37,376 nucleotides of DNA, from NCBI GenBank assembly GCA_964471555.1, contig CAYYGM010000025.1:1-37376 (forward strand). Direction: 5' to 3'. The DNA comes from JADLFV01 sp964471555 (GTDB lineage Bacteria; Planctomycetota; Phycisphaerae; Phycisphaerales; Phycisphaeraceae). This document shows positions 14,388-22,137 of the stretch, piece after piece. The translations under genes were made by a program, and so were the position numbers. A model generated the notes under the pieces. That model did no database searches, had not been told where the DNA came from, and worked only from the letters and a program-made list of their open reading frames with translations. Every line of letters begins with the position of its first letter. The first letter of the stretch is position 1.

Positions 14388-14434
14388 GAGGGATTGGGAT
14401 TTTCGAATTTAGAATTGCGATTTGCGATTGGAAT
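14388..14434. repeat. Heptad array, GCGATTT word, between gatC and gatA
   Basis: Consecutive 7-nt steps GGGATTT, TCGAATT, TAGAATT, GCGATTT, GCGATTG fill the gap up to nine bases before the gatA ATG. Only one arm is seen. Confidence 0.6.
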
Positions 14435-14442
14435 ACAACGGT

Positions 14443-15900
14443 ATGGAGTTGGGGTGCAACAGTCTGATTGAACTGCGTGACGCGATCGCGGCGGGGAAAG
14501 TCTCGGCCGTGGATGCGGTGCGGGCGTACCTGGATCGCATCGAGCGCTACAACGAAAAACTGTTCGCTTTCCGCGAAGTGTATGCCGAGTCAGCATTAGC
14601 GCGGGCCAAGAAGGTCGATGCGGGCGAATTTCGGGGGCGAGCTCTGGCGGGTGTGCCGGTGGCGATCAAGGACTGCATGTGCTCGACCGAGGGCACGACC
14701 GCCTGCTCCTCGCGCATGCTGGCCAACTATCGCTCGCCCTTCACCGCCACCGCGGTGCAGAAGCTGATCGACGCCGGGGCCATTGTGCTGGGCAAGACCA
14801 ACATGGACGAGTTTGCCATGGGCTCTTCGACCGAGCACTCGGCTTTCGGGCGCACGCTCAATCCGTGGAACACCGACTGCGTGCCGGGCGGCTCCAGCGG
14901 CGGCAGCGCGGCAGCGGTGGCGGCTGATCTGTGTGCGGCAGCGCTGGGATCGGACACCGGCGGGTCCATCCGTCAGCCGGCTGCGTTGTGCGGCGTGGTG
15001 GGACTCAAGCCCACGTATGGCCGAGTCTCGCGCTACGGCTTGGTCGCGTTCGCTTCCAGTCTGGACCAGATCGGCCCGTTTGCCCGCACCATTGCCGATG
15101 CGGCGCTGATGCTGTCGATCATCGCAGGCCACGATCCGCTCGATTCGACGTCCGCACCCGGCAACATGGATGCGTTTGACGTCGAGCAGCCGGTGGAGAA
15201 CCTGCGCATCGGCATCCCCACACAGTACCGTTCGGATGCCAATCACCCGGCTGTCAATGCCGCCTGGGACGAAGCGATCGCGGTGTACAAGGACGCCGGT
15301 GCGAAGATCGTCGAGGTCGAGCTGCCGCACACCGAGTACGGCATTCCCGTGTACTACATCGTGGCCACGGCTGAGGCCTCCAGCAACCTGGCCCGCTACG
15401 ACGGCGTCCACTACGGGCACCGGGCCCAGAACCCGGCCGACCTGATCGATCTGTACTGTAAGAGCCGATCCGAAGGCTTCGGCGACGAGGTCAAACGCCG
15501 CATCATGCTCGGCACGTACGCCCTGTCCAGCGGCTACTACGACGCCTACTACAACCGGGCGTTGAAAGTGCGGCGGCTCATCAAGCAGGACTTCGATAAC
15601 GCCTTCACTGGTTGCGATGCGATTCTCTGTCCTTCCACGCCCGGCCCGGCGTTCAAGTTCGGCGAAAAGATCGACGACCCGCTGGCCATGTATCTCAACG
15701 ACGTCTATACCGTCAACAGCAACCTGGCGGGCAACGCCTCGCTGAGTCTGCCCGGCGGCTTTGTGGAACAGGATGGCAAGCGCCTGCCCCTGGGCCTACA
15801 GTTGATAGCGCCCGCCTTCGAGGAAGCGAAACTGCTGCGCATCGCCCGCCTGCACGAGAAAGCCACCGGCTACACCCAGCAGCGCCCGCCGCTGAACTGA
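14443..15900 (+). CDS. gatA: Asp/Glu-tRNA amidotransferase subunit A (amidase)
   Basis: GatA hydrolyses glutamine and passes ammonia to GatB. The protein has 485 residues, a normal length. The amidase-signature triad is complete: Lys76 (VAIKDCM), the cis-Ser in PGGSSGGSAA (151-152) and the nucleophile Ser175 (SDTGGSIRQPA). The RSEGFGDEVKRRIMLGTYALSSGYYDAYY block is typical of GatA rather than other amidases. The ATG at 14443 begins MELGCNSLIELRDAI. The upstream TTG at 14422 lies in repeat sequence and is unlikely. It is translated after gatC in the same transcript. Confidence 0.95.
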   Translation: MELGCNSLIELRDAIAAGKVSAVDAVRAYLDRIERYNEKLFAFREVYAESALARAKKVDAGEFRGRALAGVPVAIKDCMCSTEGTTACSSRMLANYRSPFTATAVQKLIDAGAIVLGKTNMDEFAMGSSTEHSAFGRTLNPWNTDCVPGGSSGGSAAAVAADLCAAALGSDTGGSIRQPAALCGVVGLKPTYGRVSRYGLVAFASSLDQIGPFARTIADAALMLSIIAGHDPLDSTSAPGNMDAFDVEQPVENLRIGIPTQYRSDANHPAVNAAWDEAIAVYKDAGAKIVEVELPHTEYGIPVYYIVATAEASSNLARYDGVHYGHRAQNPADLIDLYCKSRSEGFGDEVKRRIMLGTYALSSGYYDAYYNRALKVRRLIKQDFDNAFTGCDAILCPSTPGPAFKFGEKIDDPLAMYLNDVYTVNSNLAGNASLSLPGGFVEQDGKRLPLGLQLIAPAFEEAKLLRIARLHEKATGYTQQRPPLN

Positions 15901-15908
15901 GGAGGAAA

Positions 15909-15990
15909 GCCACGAGCCATGCGCCACGAGCCACCAGGGAAAGACAACCCGTGTTCACCCTCGTGGCTCATGGCTAGTGGCTCATGGCTC
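15909..15990. repeat. Heptad dyad, GCCACGA/TGGCTCA word
   Basis: The left arm (15909-15935) is GCCACGA, GCCATGC, GCCACGA, GCCACCA. The right arm (15961-15990) is TGGCTCA, TGGCTAG, TGGCTCA, TGGCTCT. The loop contains GGGAAAGACAAC, nearly the same as the loop of the tgt element although the arm words are unrelated. It lies between gatA and the ROK gene. Confidence 0.85.
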
Positions 15991-16009
15991 TAACAATGAA
16001 AGGTCCACC

Positions 16010-17008
16010 ATGTCCAAGCAGAAACTGAGCATCGGGGTGGACCTTGGCGGCACCAATGTTCAATGCGGCCTGGTCAACGAGCGCGGCCAGATCGTCCATC
16101 GCGGCTCGCTCAAAACCAAGCCCGAGAACGGCCAGGCTGCCGTGGCTGACCGCATCGCCCAGATCATCAGCGACGTGGCCGAGCAGGGCAAAAAGAAACT
16201 CACGGACCTGGTGGGCGTCGGCGTCGGCTCGGCCGGTGCGATGGATCTTGATAAGGGCATCGTGCTGGAGTCGCCCAATCTGCGCTGGAAGAATTTTCCC
16301 TTGCGCAAGGAGTTGGAGAAGCGCCTGGGTGTGCCGGTGGTGCTGGACAACGATGTGAACGTCGGGGCCTGGGGCGAGTACAAGGCGGGCGCGGGCCAGG
16401 GCTTCGACGACATGCTGGCGGTGTTCGTGGGCACGGGCATCGGCGGCGGCCTGGTGCTCGGCGGCAAGCTGTATCACGGCTTCCATCAGACGGCCGGCGA
16501 GATCGGCTTCATCACCCTGGATGCTGACGGCGGCCTGGGGCGGCGCAAACTGGAAGAGCGGGCCAGCCGCGGCGCCATCGCCAATCGTCTGCGCCGCCTG
16601 GTGGAGACCAACCACCGCGATCCGGTGCTGGATGAACTGACCGGGGGCGACTTGGGCAAAATTCGCTCCAAGCTCTTGTCTGAGGCGGTCAAGCGGGATA
16701 GCGTACTGGTGAAGACCGTTCTGGAAGAGGCTGCCGACGACGTCGGGGTAGCCATTGCCACCGCGGTCAGCCTGTTGAGCTTGCCCTGTGTGGTTCTGGG
16801 CGGGGGCCTGACCGAGGCCCTGCGCGGCTGGTGGCTGGACCGGGTGCGGACGTCCTTCGAGAAGAACGTCTTTCCTAGCAATTTGCGGGCCTGCAAGGTG
16901 CGGATCAGCAAGCTGCACGACAATGCCGGGGTGGTCGGGGCCGCCCTCTGGGCCAGGCAGGCCTTGGATGTGAATGGCAAAAAAGATGTTAAGTTAGGAA
17001 AGAAATGA
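16010..17008 (+). CDS. ROK family sugar kinase (glucokinase-like) lacking the zinc motif
   Basis: A 332-residue ASKHA-fold protein. The phosphate-1 loop is GVDLGGTN (9-16), and the catalytic Asp is Asp115 in LDNDVNVGAWGEY. The adenosine site includes FVGTGIGGGLVLGG (139-152) and VVLGGGL. True ROK kinases carry GHxxx...CxCGxxGCxE; here it reads EIGFITLDADGGLGRRKLEERAS, so the zinc His is Phe167 and all Cys are missing. The fold and catalytic Asp are intact, so it is probably a kinase of glucose or a related hexose, but the substrate is uncertain. AAAGG lies seven bases before the ATG at 16010. Upstream in-frame ATGs fall in the dyad repeat and were rejected. A strong terminator follows at 17098. 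Confidence 0.85.
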   Translation: MSKQKLSIGVDLGGTNVQCGLVNERGQIVHRGSLKTKPENGQAAVADRIAQIISDVAEQGKKKLTDLVGVGVGSAGAMDLDKGIVLESPNLRWKNFPLRKELEKRLGVPVVLDNDVNVGAWGEYKAGAGQGFDDMLAVFVGTGIGGGLVLGGKLYHGFHQTAGEIGFITLDADGGLGRRKLEERASRGAIANRLRRLVETNHRDPVLDELTGGDLGKIRSKLLSEAVKRDSVLVKTVLEEAADDVGVAIATAVSLLSLPCVVLGGGLTEALRGWWLDRVRTSFEKNVFPSNLRACKVRISKLHDNAGVVGAALWARQALDVNGKKDVKLGKK

Positions 17009-17097
17009 ACCTTGCTTTTCCGGCCAAGGTCGTATAAAAATGAAGCTGGCGCGGCCTTAGCGTCGAAAATGATAACAACCAAGCTTTCTCCCCTCCG

Positions 17098-17130
17098 CCC
17101 CGTTGTCGCTTCGGCGACAGCGGGGTTTTT
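17098..17130 (+). terminator. Intrinsic terminator with UUCG loop
   Basis: CCCCGTTGTCGC pairs with GCGACAGCGGGG (one G-T wobble) around a TTCG tetraloop and is followed by five T. It ends the gatC-gatA-ROK transcript ahead of scpB. Confidence 0.9.
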
Positions 17131-17240
17131 GCAAATATGCGAATCACTGTGGGATTTCGCACTGTCGCAGTGAAATCCGACACTTTCGTGCTGCATCACG
17201 CTGCCAAGAGTGCCTGCGGGGGGTGTTGCCAAGCCGATGC

Positions 17241-17246
17241 TACAAT
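17241..17246 (+). promoter_or_regulatory. -10 box (TACAAT) of scpB
   Basis: GCTACAAT ends six bases before the scpB ATG, so transcription would start at the start codon itself. No Shine-Dalgarno sequence is present. This is the best leaderless candidate in the window. Confidence 0.45.
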
Positions 17247-17252
17247 GCCGCC

Positions 17253-17891
17253 ATGACCTCAGAAATGACCCCTGAGAGCCCAACCAGCGATCCCTCGCCC
17301 TCGCCCCCGCCCCCGGAAGTGGCGCCAGGCGGGGAAACGGCGACGTCTTTGGAAAATCGGCCGGACCTGGCCCTGTGCGTGGAGGCGGCCCTGCTGACGA
17401 TCGATCGGCCGATCGCCCCGGCGCGTCTGGCGGAGTTGCTCTCAGCGCCCGATGCCGCGGCGATCAACCAGGCGGTGGCGGCGCTCAATGAACTGTACGA
17501 GCAGACCGGGCGCAGCTTCCGCGTGGAGCAGGTGGCCGGCGGCTGGCAATTGCTGACGCTGCCGCGCTTCGCTGAGGTGTTGGCGGCGATTCACCGCAGT
17601 CGCCAGGACAATCGCCTTTCGCCGGCTGCGCTCGAGACGTTGGCCATCGTCGCCTACAAGCAGCCGATCCTGCGGGCGCAGATTGAATCGATCCGCGGCG
17701 TGGCGTGCGGCGAAGTGTTGCGCAGTCTGATGGATCGGCATCTGGTCAAGATCGTCGGCCGCGCTGAAGAGATCGGCCGACCCATGCTCTACGGCACCAC
17801 CAAACAGTTTCTGGAAGTCTTCGGCCTCAGTTCCATCAAAGACCTGCCGCAGGTCGAGGAGCTGAAGGCGGTCGGGGAACGAGGCAAGTGA
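17253..17891 (+). CDS. scpB: Segregation and condensation protein B
   Basis: ScpB, 212 residues, is the winged-helix kleisin partner of the SMC-ScpA complex that compacts and separates chromosomes. The N-terminal 30 residues are a Pro/Ser-rich, disordered extension. The two tandem winged helices follow: LALCVEAALLTIDRPIAPARLAELLS and LSPAALETLAIVAYKQPILRAQIESIRGVACGEVLRSLMDRHLVKIVGRAEEIGRPMLYGTT, a strong family signature. scpA is not in the window. Its stop overlaps the start of the next lipoprotein gene by one base (TGATG), so the two are co-translated. The ATG at 17253 was chosen for homology and the adjacent -10 box; the frame is open 150 bases further without similarity. Confidence 0.93.
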   Translation: MTSEMTPESPTSDPSPSPPPPEVAPGGETATSLENRPDLALCVEAALLTIDRPIAPARLAELLSAPDAAAINQAVAALNELYEQTGRSFRVEQVAGGWQLLTLPRFAEVLAAIHRSRQDNRLSPAALETLAIVAYKQPILRAQIESIRGVACGEVLRSLMDRHLVKIVGRAEEIGRPMLYGTTKQFLEVFGLSSIKDLPQVEELKAVGERGK

Positions 17892-18376
17892 TGAAGATCA
17901 GCGATCTGCGACTGGCGATTGGCGCGGGCGTGTTGACTTTGCTGCTGATGCTGAGCGGTTGCGGTCAGTATCAGTTGAGCGGCAAGGTGATCGAGGGGCC
18001 GATGTCGATGGTGATGGTGGTGGACAAGAACGATGCGCGCCTGCACGATCCGAACAACGGCCTGGGCGGCGCCGCCTTGCAGGCCACGCTGGACCCGCAG
18101 CATTTGAATCGCATCGCCTTGCCGGACTCGCTGTCGCAGTGGAATGGTGAGTTTGCCATTCCGGTGGAGGCGGCGGGCGCGGGATTTCTGGAATACGATG
18201 CGGAGTTGATCGCGCACCTGGCGGGTTATTCAACAGCCGTGGGCGAGTTTCGTCTGCCCGGCCGCAGCAAGCGGATCCTGGTGGTGCTGGCGTCGGGGCG
18301 CGATGGGCATGAGAAGAAGACGAACGTGCTGGACGAGACGATGAAGCTTGGCGAACCTTATCTGAACGATCGCTGA
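17891..18376 (+). CDS. Predicted lipoprotein, unknown function
   Basis: A 161-residue protein with a signal peptide and lipobox (LLMLSGC, Cys near 24). The mature part starts GQYQLSGKVIEGPMSMVMVV and contains GLGGAALQATLDPQ and YSTAVGEFRLPGRSKRILVVL. This strand-rich pattern resembles the carboxypeptidase-regulatory-like (transthyretin-type) folds common in planctomycete lipoproteins, but no family can be named with confidence. It is coupled to scpB by a one-base overlap and followed by a DUF58 gene after about 50 bases. Confidence 0.75.
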   Translation: MKISDLRLAIGAGVLTLLLMLSGCGQYQLSGKVIEGPMSMVMVVDKNDARLHDPNNGLGGAALQATLDPQHLNRIALPDSLSQWNGEFAIPVEAAGAGFLEYDAELIAHLAGYSTAVGEFRLPGRSKRILVVLASGRDGHEKKTNVLDETMKLGEPYLNDR

Positions 18377-18427
18377 GACGGTGCTGCGTGCTTGGGTGCG
18401 CGGCCGGCTCACATTGCCTGATTTCTG

Positions 18428-19699
18428 ATGAATGTTTATGAACTGAAGCCGAGCCACGTGCACTGGCGCCTGGGCCGGGGAGGTATGGCTTACCTGGCGG
18501 TGACGCTGGTGATTCTCAGCACCGCGGTCTATTCGCAGGCCAATTTGATGTTCTGGGCCCTGGGTCTGATGATCGGCGGGTTCGTGGTCACCACGGTGCT
18601 GATGGCCTGCTGCATGCGCAATCTGTCGGTGTATCGCATGCTGCCCAACCACGGCGTGACCGATGAGCCGCTGGTGCTGCGCTATCAGATCGCCAACCGC
18701 TCGAAGCTGGCGGTGTTCGGGCTGCTGGTGTGCGAGACGTGGGGCAAAGGCGATCGCGGGTGGACACGCAGCGGAGCGGTGGTGGAAGGACTGCTGGGTT
18801 CGCGCCCCAGCGGCTGGCTGCTGCACCTGGGGCCCAAGCAGACGTTGCAGGCCGAGGCGGTCTGTTGGCCGCGGCGGCGGGGCGTGTTGCGGTTCGAGCG
18901 CATCGTGCTCGAGAGCGGCTTTCCCTTCGCCATCATGCACAAGGTGCTGGAGTTCGATGCTCCGGCCGAGGTGCTGGTCTATCCGCGCCTGTTCCGCATT
19001 CACCGTCGGCTGCTGTCGTGCCTGTCACGCAGCGAGAGCGGCGGCAGCAAACAGACGGATCGCCGCGGCGGCACGGAGGATTTCTTCGGCCTGCGGGCCT
19101 ACCGGGCCGGCGACAGCGTGCGCCTGATCGACTGGAAGCACACCGCCAGCACCGGTCAGATGGTGGTGCGCGAGATGACCCGGCCCAGCCTGCCCCAGGT
19201 GATGATCCTGCTGGAGCTGCGCGGTCCCGACGGCAAAGGCCCGGACAACGGCTTCAACGACGCCTGCGAACGGGCCATCAGTCTCACCGCGTCGCTGGCC
19301 TGCGATGCGTATCTCAACGGCTACCAGATCGGCCTGGAGGTCGCGGGCAAGGGCGCGGCCGAGCGCGTCCTGCTGCACCATAGTCTGCCCCACCGCACGC
19401 GCATCATCGACATGCTGGCCAAGCTGGACTACAGCCATCTGGGCAATCTGTCAGCCAAGACGGAGCGGCCGACGGTGATCGTGCGGGTCGGCAGCGGTGG
19501 ACCGGGGATGGGCCAGACGCGCGGTAGCTACATCACCCGTCCCTTGATCCTCGGCGGCGATGACCTGGAGCAGTACGTGCAGGCCGGGGACAGCGGTTCG
19601 CTTTACGAGATGATTCAGCGCAGCACACCGATGAGCCTGCGGCGCAGGCAGGGCGGGTTGTTCCGCTCACTGCTGCCGGACAAGACGCAGACGCCATGA
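18428..19699 (+). CDS. DUF58 membrane protein
   Basis: A 423-residue protein with two adjacent N-terminal membrane helices (about 19-38 and 42-62) and a cytoplasmic or periplasmic body. The DUF58 signature is clear at about 210-240: RRGGTEDFFGLRAYRAGDSVRLIDWKHTAS, followed by a von Willebrand A-like half. In many bacteria DUF58 proteins are encoded with a MoxR AAA ATPase and a transglutaminase; here the transglutaminase follows with an ATGA overlap but no MoxR gene is adjacent. The pair may assemble or modify a cell-surface protein. The role is inferred from gene neighbourhood patterns. Confidence 0.85.
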   Translation: MNVYELKPSHVHWRLGRGGMAYLAVTLVILSTAVYSQANLMFWALGLMIGGFVVTTVLMACCMRNLSVYRMLPNHGVTDEPLVLRYQIANRSKLAVFGLLVCETWGKGDRGWTRSGAVVEGLLGSRPSGWLLHLGPKQTLQAEAVCWPRRRGVLRFERIVLESGFPFAIMHKVLEFDAPAEVLVYPRLFRIHRRLLSCLSRSESGGSKQTDRRGGTEDFFGLRAYRAGDSVRLIDWKHTASTGQMVVREMTRPSLPQVMILLELRGPDGKGPDNGFNDACERAISLTASLACDAYLNGYQIGLEVAGKGAAERVLLHHSLPHRTRIIDMLAKLDYSHLGNLSAKTERPTVIVRVGSGGPGMGQTRGSYITRPLILGGDDLEQYVQAGDSGSLYEMIQRSTPMSLRRRQGGLFRSLLPDKTQTP

Positions 19700-22050
19700 A
19701 CGTAGACAAGCAATTTCGCCGCTTGGTGTTCGCCCAGGTGCTGCTGGGGGTGGCGGCTTTCTGCATTGCCGAGCGCAACGTGGGCATGCTGCTGATTGCC
19801 GGCTCGCTGACCGTGCTCAGCCGGTACATCACCGAGGGTCCGGCCGCCTGGTCGGTGCCGCGCTGGATGTTGAACCTGCTGGCGGCGGCGGCGATCTGCG
19901 GACTGGCCCTGGAGATCATCTGGAGGCAGGCGTACGTGATCGTGGCCATGGGCCACTTCGTCATGTGGCTGCAGATCATTCAACTTTACGCCCCGCGCCG
20001 CAACCGCGACTACGGTCAGGTGCTGGTGCTCAACCTCATGCTGATGATCGGGGCCAGCATCCTCAGCGTGTCGATGTTCTACGGCCTGATGCTGGGTGTG
20101 TATTGCATCCTGGGTTTGTGGACGGTGCTGTGGTTCCAGCTCAAGAGCACGGCCGATCAGGTCGAGGCTGCCAACCGACTGGGAGCACCGCCGCGGCGCG
20201 GCAGCACGGTCGGCCAAACCCGTCGTCCGCATGCCGATCCCGTGGTCGGCACAAGGTATCGCTGGCATCTGCGCCTGATTGCCCTGTTCATTGCCGTGGT
20301 CTGCGCCGCGGTTTCCGCAGTGGCGTTTATCAGTCTGCCCCGCGGCAAAGATTCCTTCCTGGCCCAATATCTGAAAGTCCCGGGCCTCAACGTCAGCAAG
20401 ACCGGCTTCACCAATCAGGTCAGCCTCGCCACCAGCGGGGCGTCGGCCGGCGATCCCGAGCCCGTGCTCAACATGCAGGTGACGCTCGCCGGCAAGCCGA
20501 TCGGGGGCGACCAGCACAGTTGGCTGCTGCGGGGGGCGACGCTGGATAACTACAACACGCGCACCCACGTCTGGCAGCGCTGGGAAGCACAGGATTCGAC
20601 CGGCCGCCTGCCCCTGATTGACGGCAAGCGCCTGTTCGACGATGCCGGCTCCGACACCGCCAACCAGTACGAGGCCCGCATCACGCTGCGCAAGAGCACC
20701 CAGCAGGTGCTGTTTGCCGTCATGCCTTTGACCTACCTGGCCAGCGATCAACTGACCGCGGTCAGCTACAGCCCCATCGACCAGCAGCTCTCACTCAACT
20801 ATGTCACTCCCAGCCCCGGGCCCGGCTTCACCGCCACGGCGACTGTACCGGATAGCAACATCAACAACCTGATCTACACCATCCGTTGGCCCGCGATCGA
20901 ATCTTCACTGTCCGCCATGCCGCCGGCCTATGACTTCGGCCGCCGCTGGAGCCGACAGTACCCGAGCAACAACTTTCAACCGCAGCGCTATGCCCGCCGC
21001 TGGCTCGTCCAGCGCGATCGCATCGCCGATCTGGTCGAGGATGTGCTCAAGCCGCACGGCTTGTCGCGCGATCCGCAACTGTCCCACAGCGAGGATGATC
21101 CGCGCATCGTCAGCGCCCTGGTTGACTACCTGCGCCAGGACTATCGCTACAGCCTCGATCATCCGCCCACCCCCGCCCAGCAGGATCCGCTGATCGATTT
21201 TCTGTTCAATCACAAGACCGGCCACTGCGAGCTGTTCGCCTCCGCCCTGGTCGCCATGTGCCGCAGCGTCAACATTCCCGCCCGCATGGTCACCGGCTAC
21301 CGCGTCTCGGAATACAACCGCGTGGGCGGCTACTACGTGGTGCGCGAAAGCAACGCACATGCCTGGTGCGAGGTGGACTACGGCCCCAGGCTCGGCTGGC
21401 ACACCGTCGATCCCACGCCCCCGGGCGAACTCGTACCCGAGCGCAGCTATGTCTTTGCATGGCTACGCAGCCTGCGCGAGCTGCACGATTACTTCGAGTT
21501 TCACTGGCTGCGCTCGGTGGTTTCCTACGATCCCAAAATCCGCAACGAAGTGCTGCAGACCATCAGCGAGGGCACGCACAACACGCTCAACTCCGACGAT
21601 AACTGGATCGGCCGCAGCTACCAGTTCGTGCGCGATCTGCCCCGGCTGTGGCGGCTGGACCGGCTCAACTACACCATTGCCGGGTTCATCATGATCGTCA
21701 TCGGCATCGCCCTGATCAGCCTGGCCCGCACGCTGATCATCCGCCGCTATCGTCTGGCGGCTTTGCAGTTGAACTGCCTGCCGCGCAAGCATCGCCGGGG
21801 CCTCAGCCGCAAGCTGCGGTTCTATCTGCAGATGCTCGAGATGCTGGATCGCCACGGCCACGAGCGCCCCTTGTGGCAGAGCCCGCGCCACTTTGCTGAG
21901 AACCTGGTCAGCTTCAACGCCGAGCGCTTCGAGCCGGTGCTGAACCTGACTGACTGTTTCTACGAGATCCGTTTCGGTCACCGCCCGCCCGACGAGCCGC
22001 GCATCCGCGACAACCTGCGCCGCCTGGAGCAGGCGCTGGCCCAGCGCTAG
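19696..22050 (+). CDS. TgpA-type membrane transglutaminase
   Basis: A 784-residue protein. About six membrane helices in the first 210 residues form the DUF3488/TgpA part. A periplasmic transglutaminase core follows, and a last helix at about 659-682 leads to a cytoplasmic tail. The papain-like triad is present: Cys near 510 (KTGHCELFASALVAMCR), His near 554 (ESNAHAWCEV) and Asp near 571 (VDPTPPGE). Such enzymes cross-link or cleave amide bonds on exported proteins. The start overlaps the DUF58 stop by four bases (ATGA), so the two genes are coupled. The next gene starts 87 bases on and probably has its own promoter. Confidence 0.9.
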   Translation: MNVDKQFRRLVFAQVLLGVAAFCIAERNVGMLLIAGSLTVLSRYITEGPAAWSVPRWMLNLLAAAAICGLALEIIWRQAYVIVAMGHFVMWLQIIQLYAPRRNRDYGQVLVLNLMLMIGASILSVSMFYGLMLGVYCILGLWTVLWFQLKSTADQVEAANRLGAPPRRGSTVGQTRRPHADPVVGTRYRWHLRLIALFIAVVCAAVSAVAFISLPRGKDSFLAQYLKVPGLNVSKTGFTNQVSLATSGASAGDPEPVLNMQVTLAGKPIGGDQHSWLLRGATLDNYNTRTHVWQRWEAQDSTGRLPLIDGKRLFDDAGSDTANQYEARITLRKSTQQVLFAVMPLTYLASDQLTAVSYSPIDQQLSLNYVTPSPGPGFTATATVPDSNINNLIYTIRWPAIESSLSAMPPAYDFGRRWSRQYPSNNFQPQRYARRWLVQRDRIADLVEDVLKPHGLSRDPQLSHSEDDPRIVSALVDYLRQDYRYSLDHPPTPAQQDPLIDFLFNHKTGHCELFASALVAMCRSVNIPARMVTGYRVSEYNRVGGYYVVRESNAHAWCEVDYGPRLGWHTVDPTPPGELVPERSYVFAWLRSLRELHDYFEFHWLRSVVSYDPKIRNEVLQTISEGTHNTLNSDDNWIGRSYQFVRDLPRLWRLDRLNYTIAGFIMIVIGIALISLARTLIIRRYRLAALQLNCLPRKHRRGLSRKLRFYLQMLEMLDRHGHERPLWQSPRHFAENLVSFNAERFEPVLNLTDCFYEIRFGHRPPDEPRIRDNLRRLEQALAQR

Positions 22051-22124
22051 TCAGATCACCTTCTGCCGCTTGCCGCTTCGCGGTGCCGCCGGATCACCCA
22101 CGGTCTTGCCGGGCCGCAAGCGGT

Positions 22125-22130
22125 TAGGAT
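22125..22130 (+). promoter_or_regulatory. -10 box (TAGGAT) of the GT-C gene
   Basis: TTAGGATAT ends seven bases before the GTG start, again at leaderless distance. It could also be read as a poor Shine-Dalgarno sequence (AGGA). Confidence 0.3.
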
Positions 22131-22137
22131 ATCTCCC

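Noticed and set aside
17103..17252. N-terminal extension of ScpB
   Set aside because: The open frame upstream of 17253 overlaps the terminator and promoter region and its translation (Cys/Arg-rich) does not look like ScpB.
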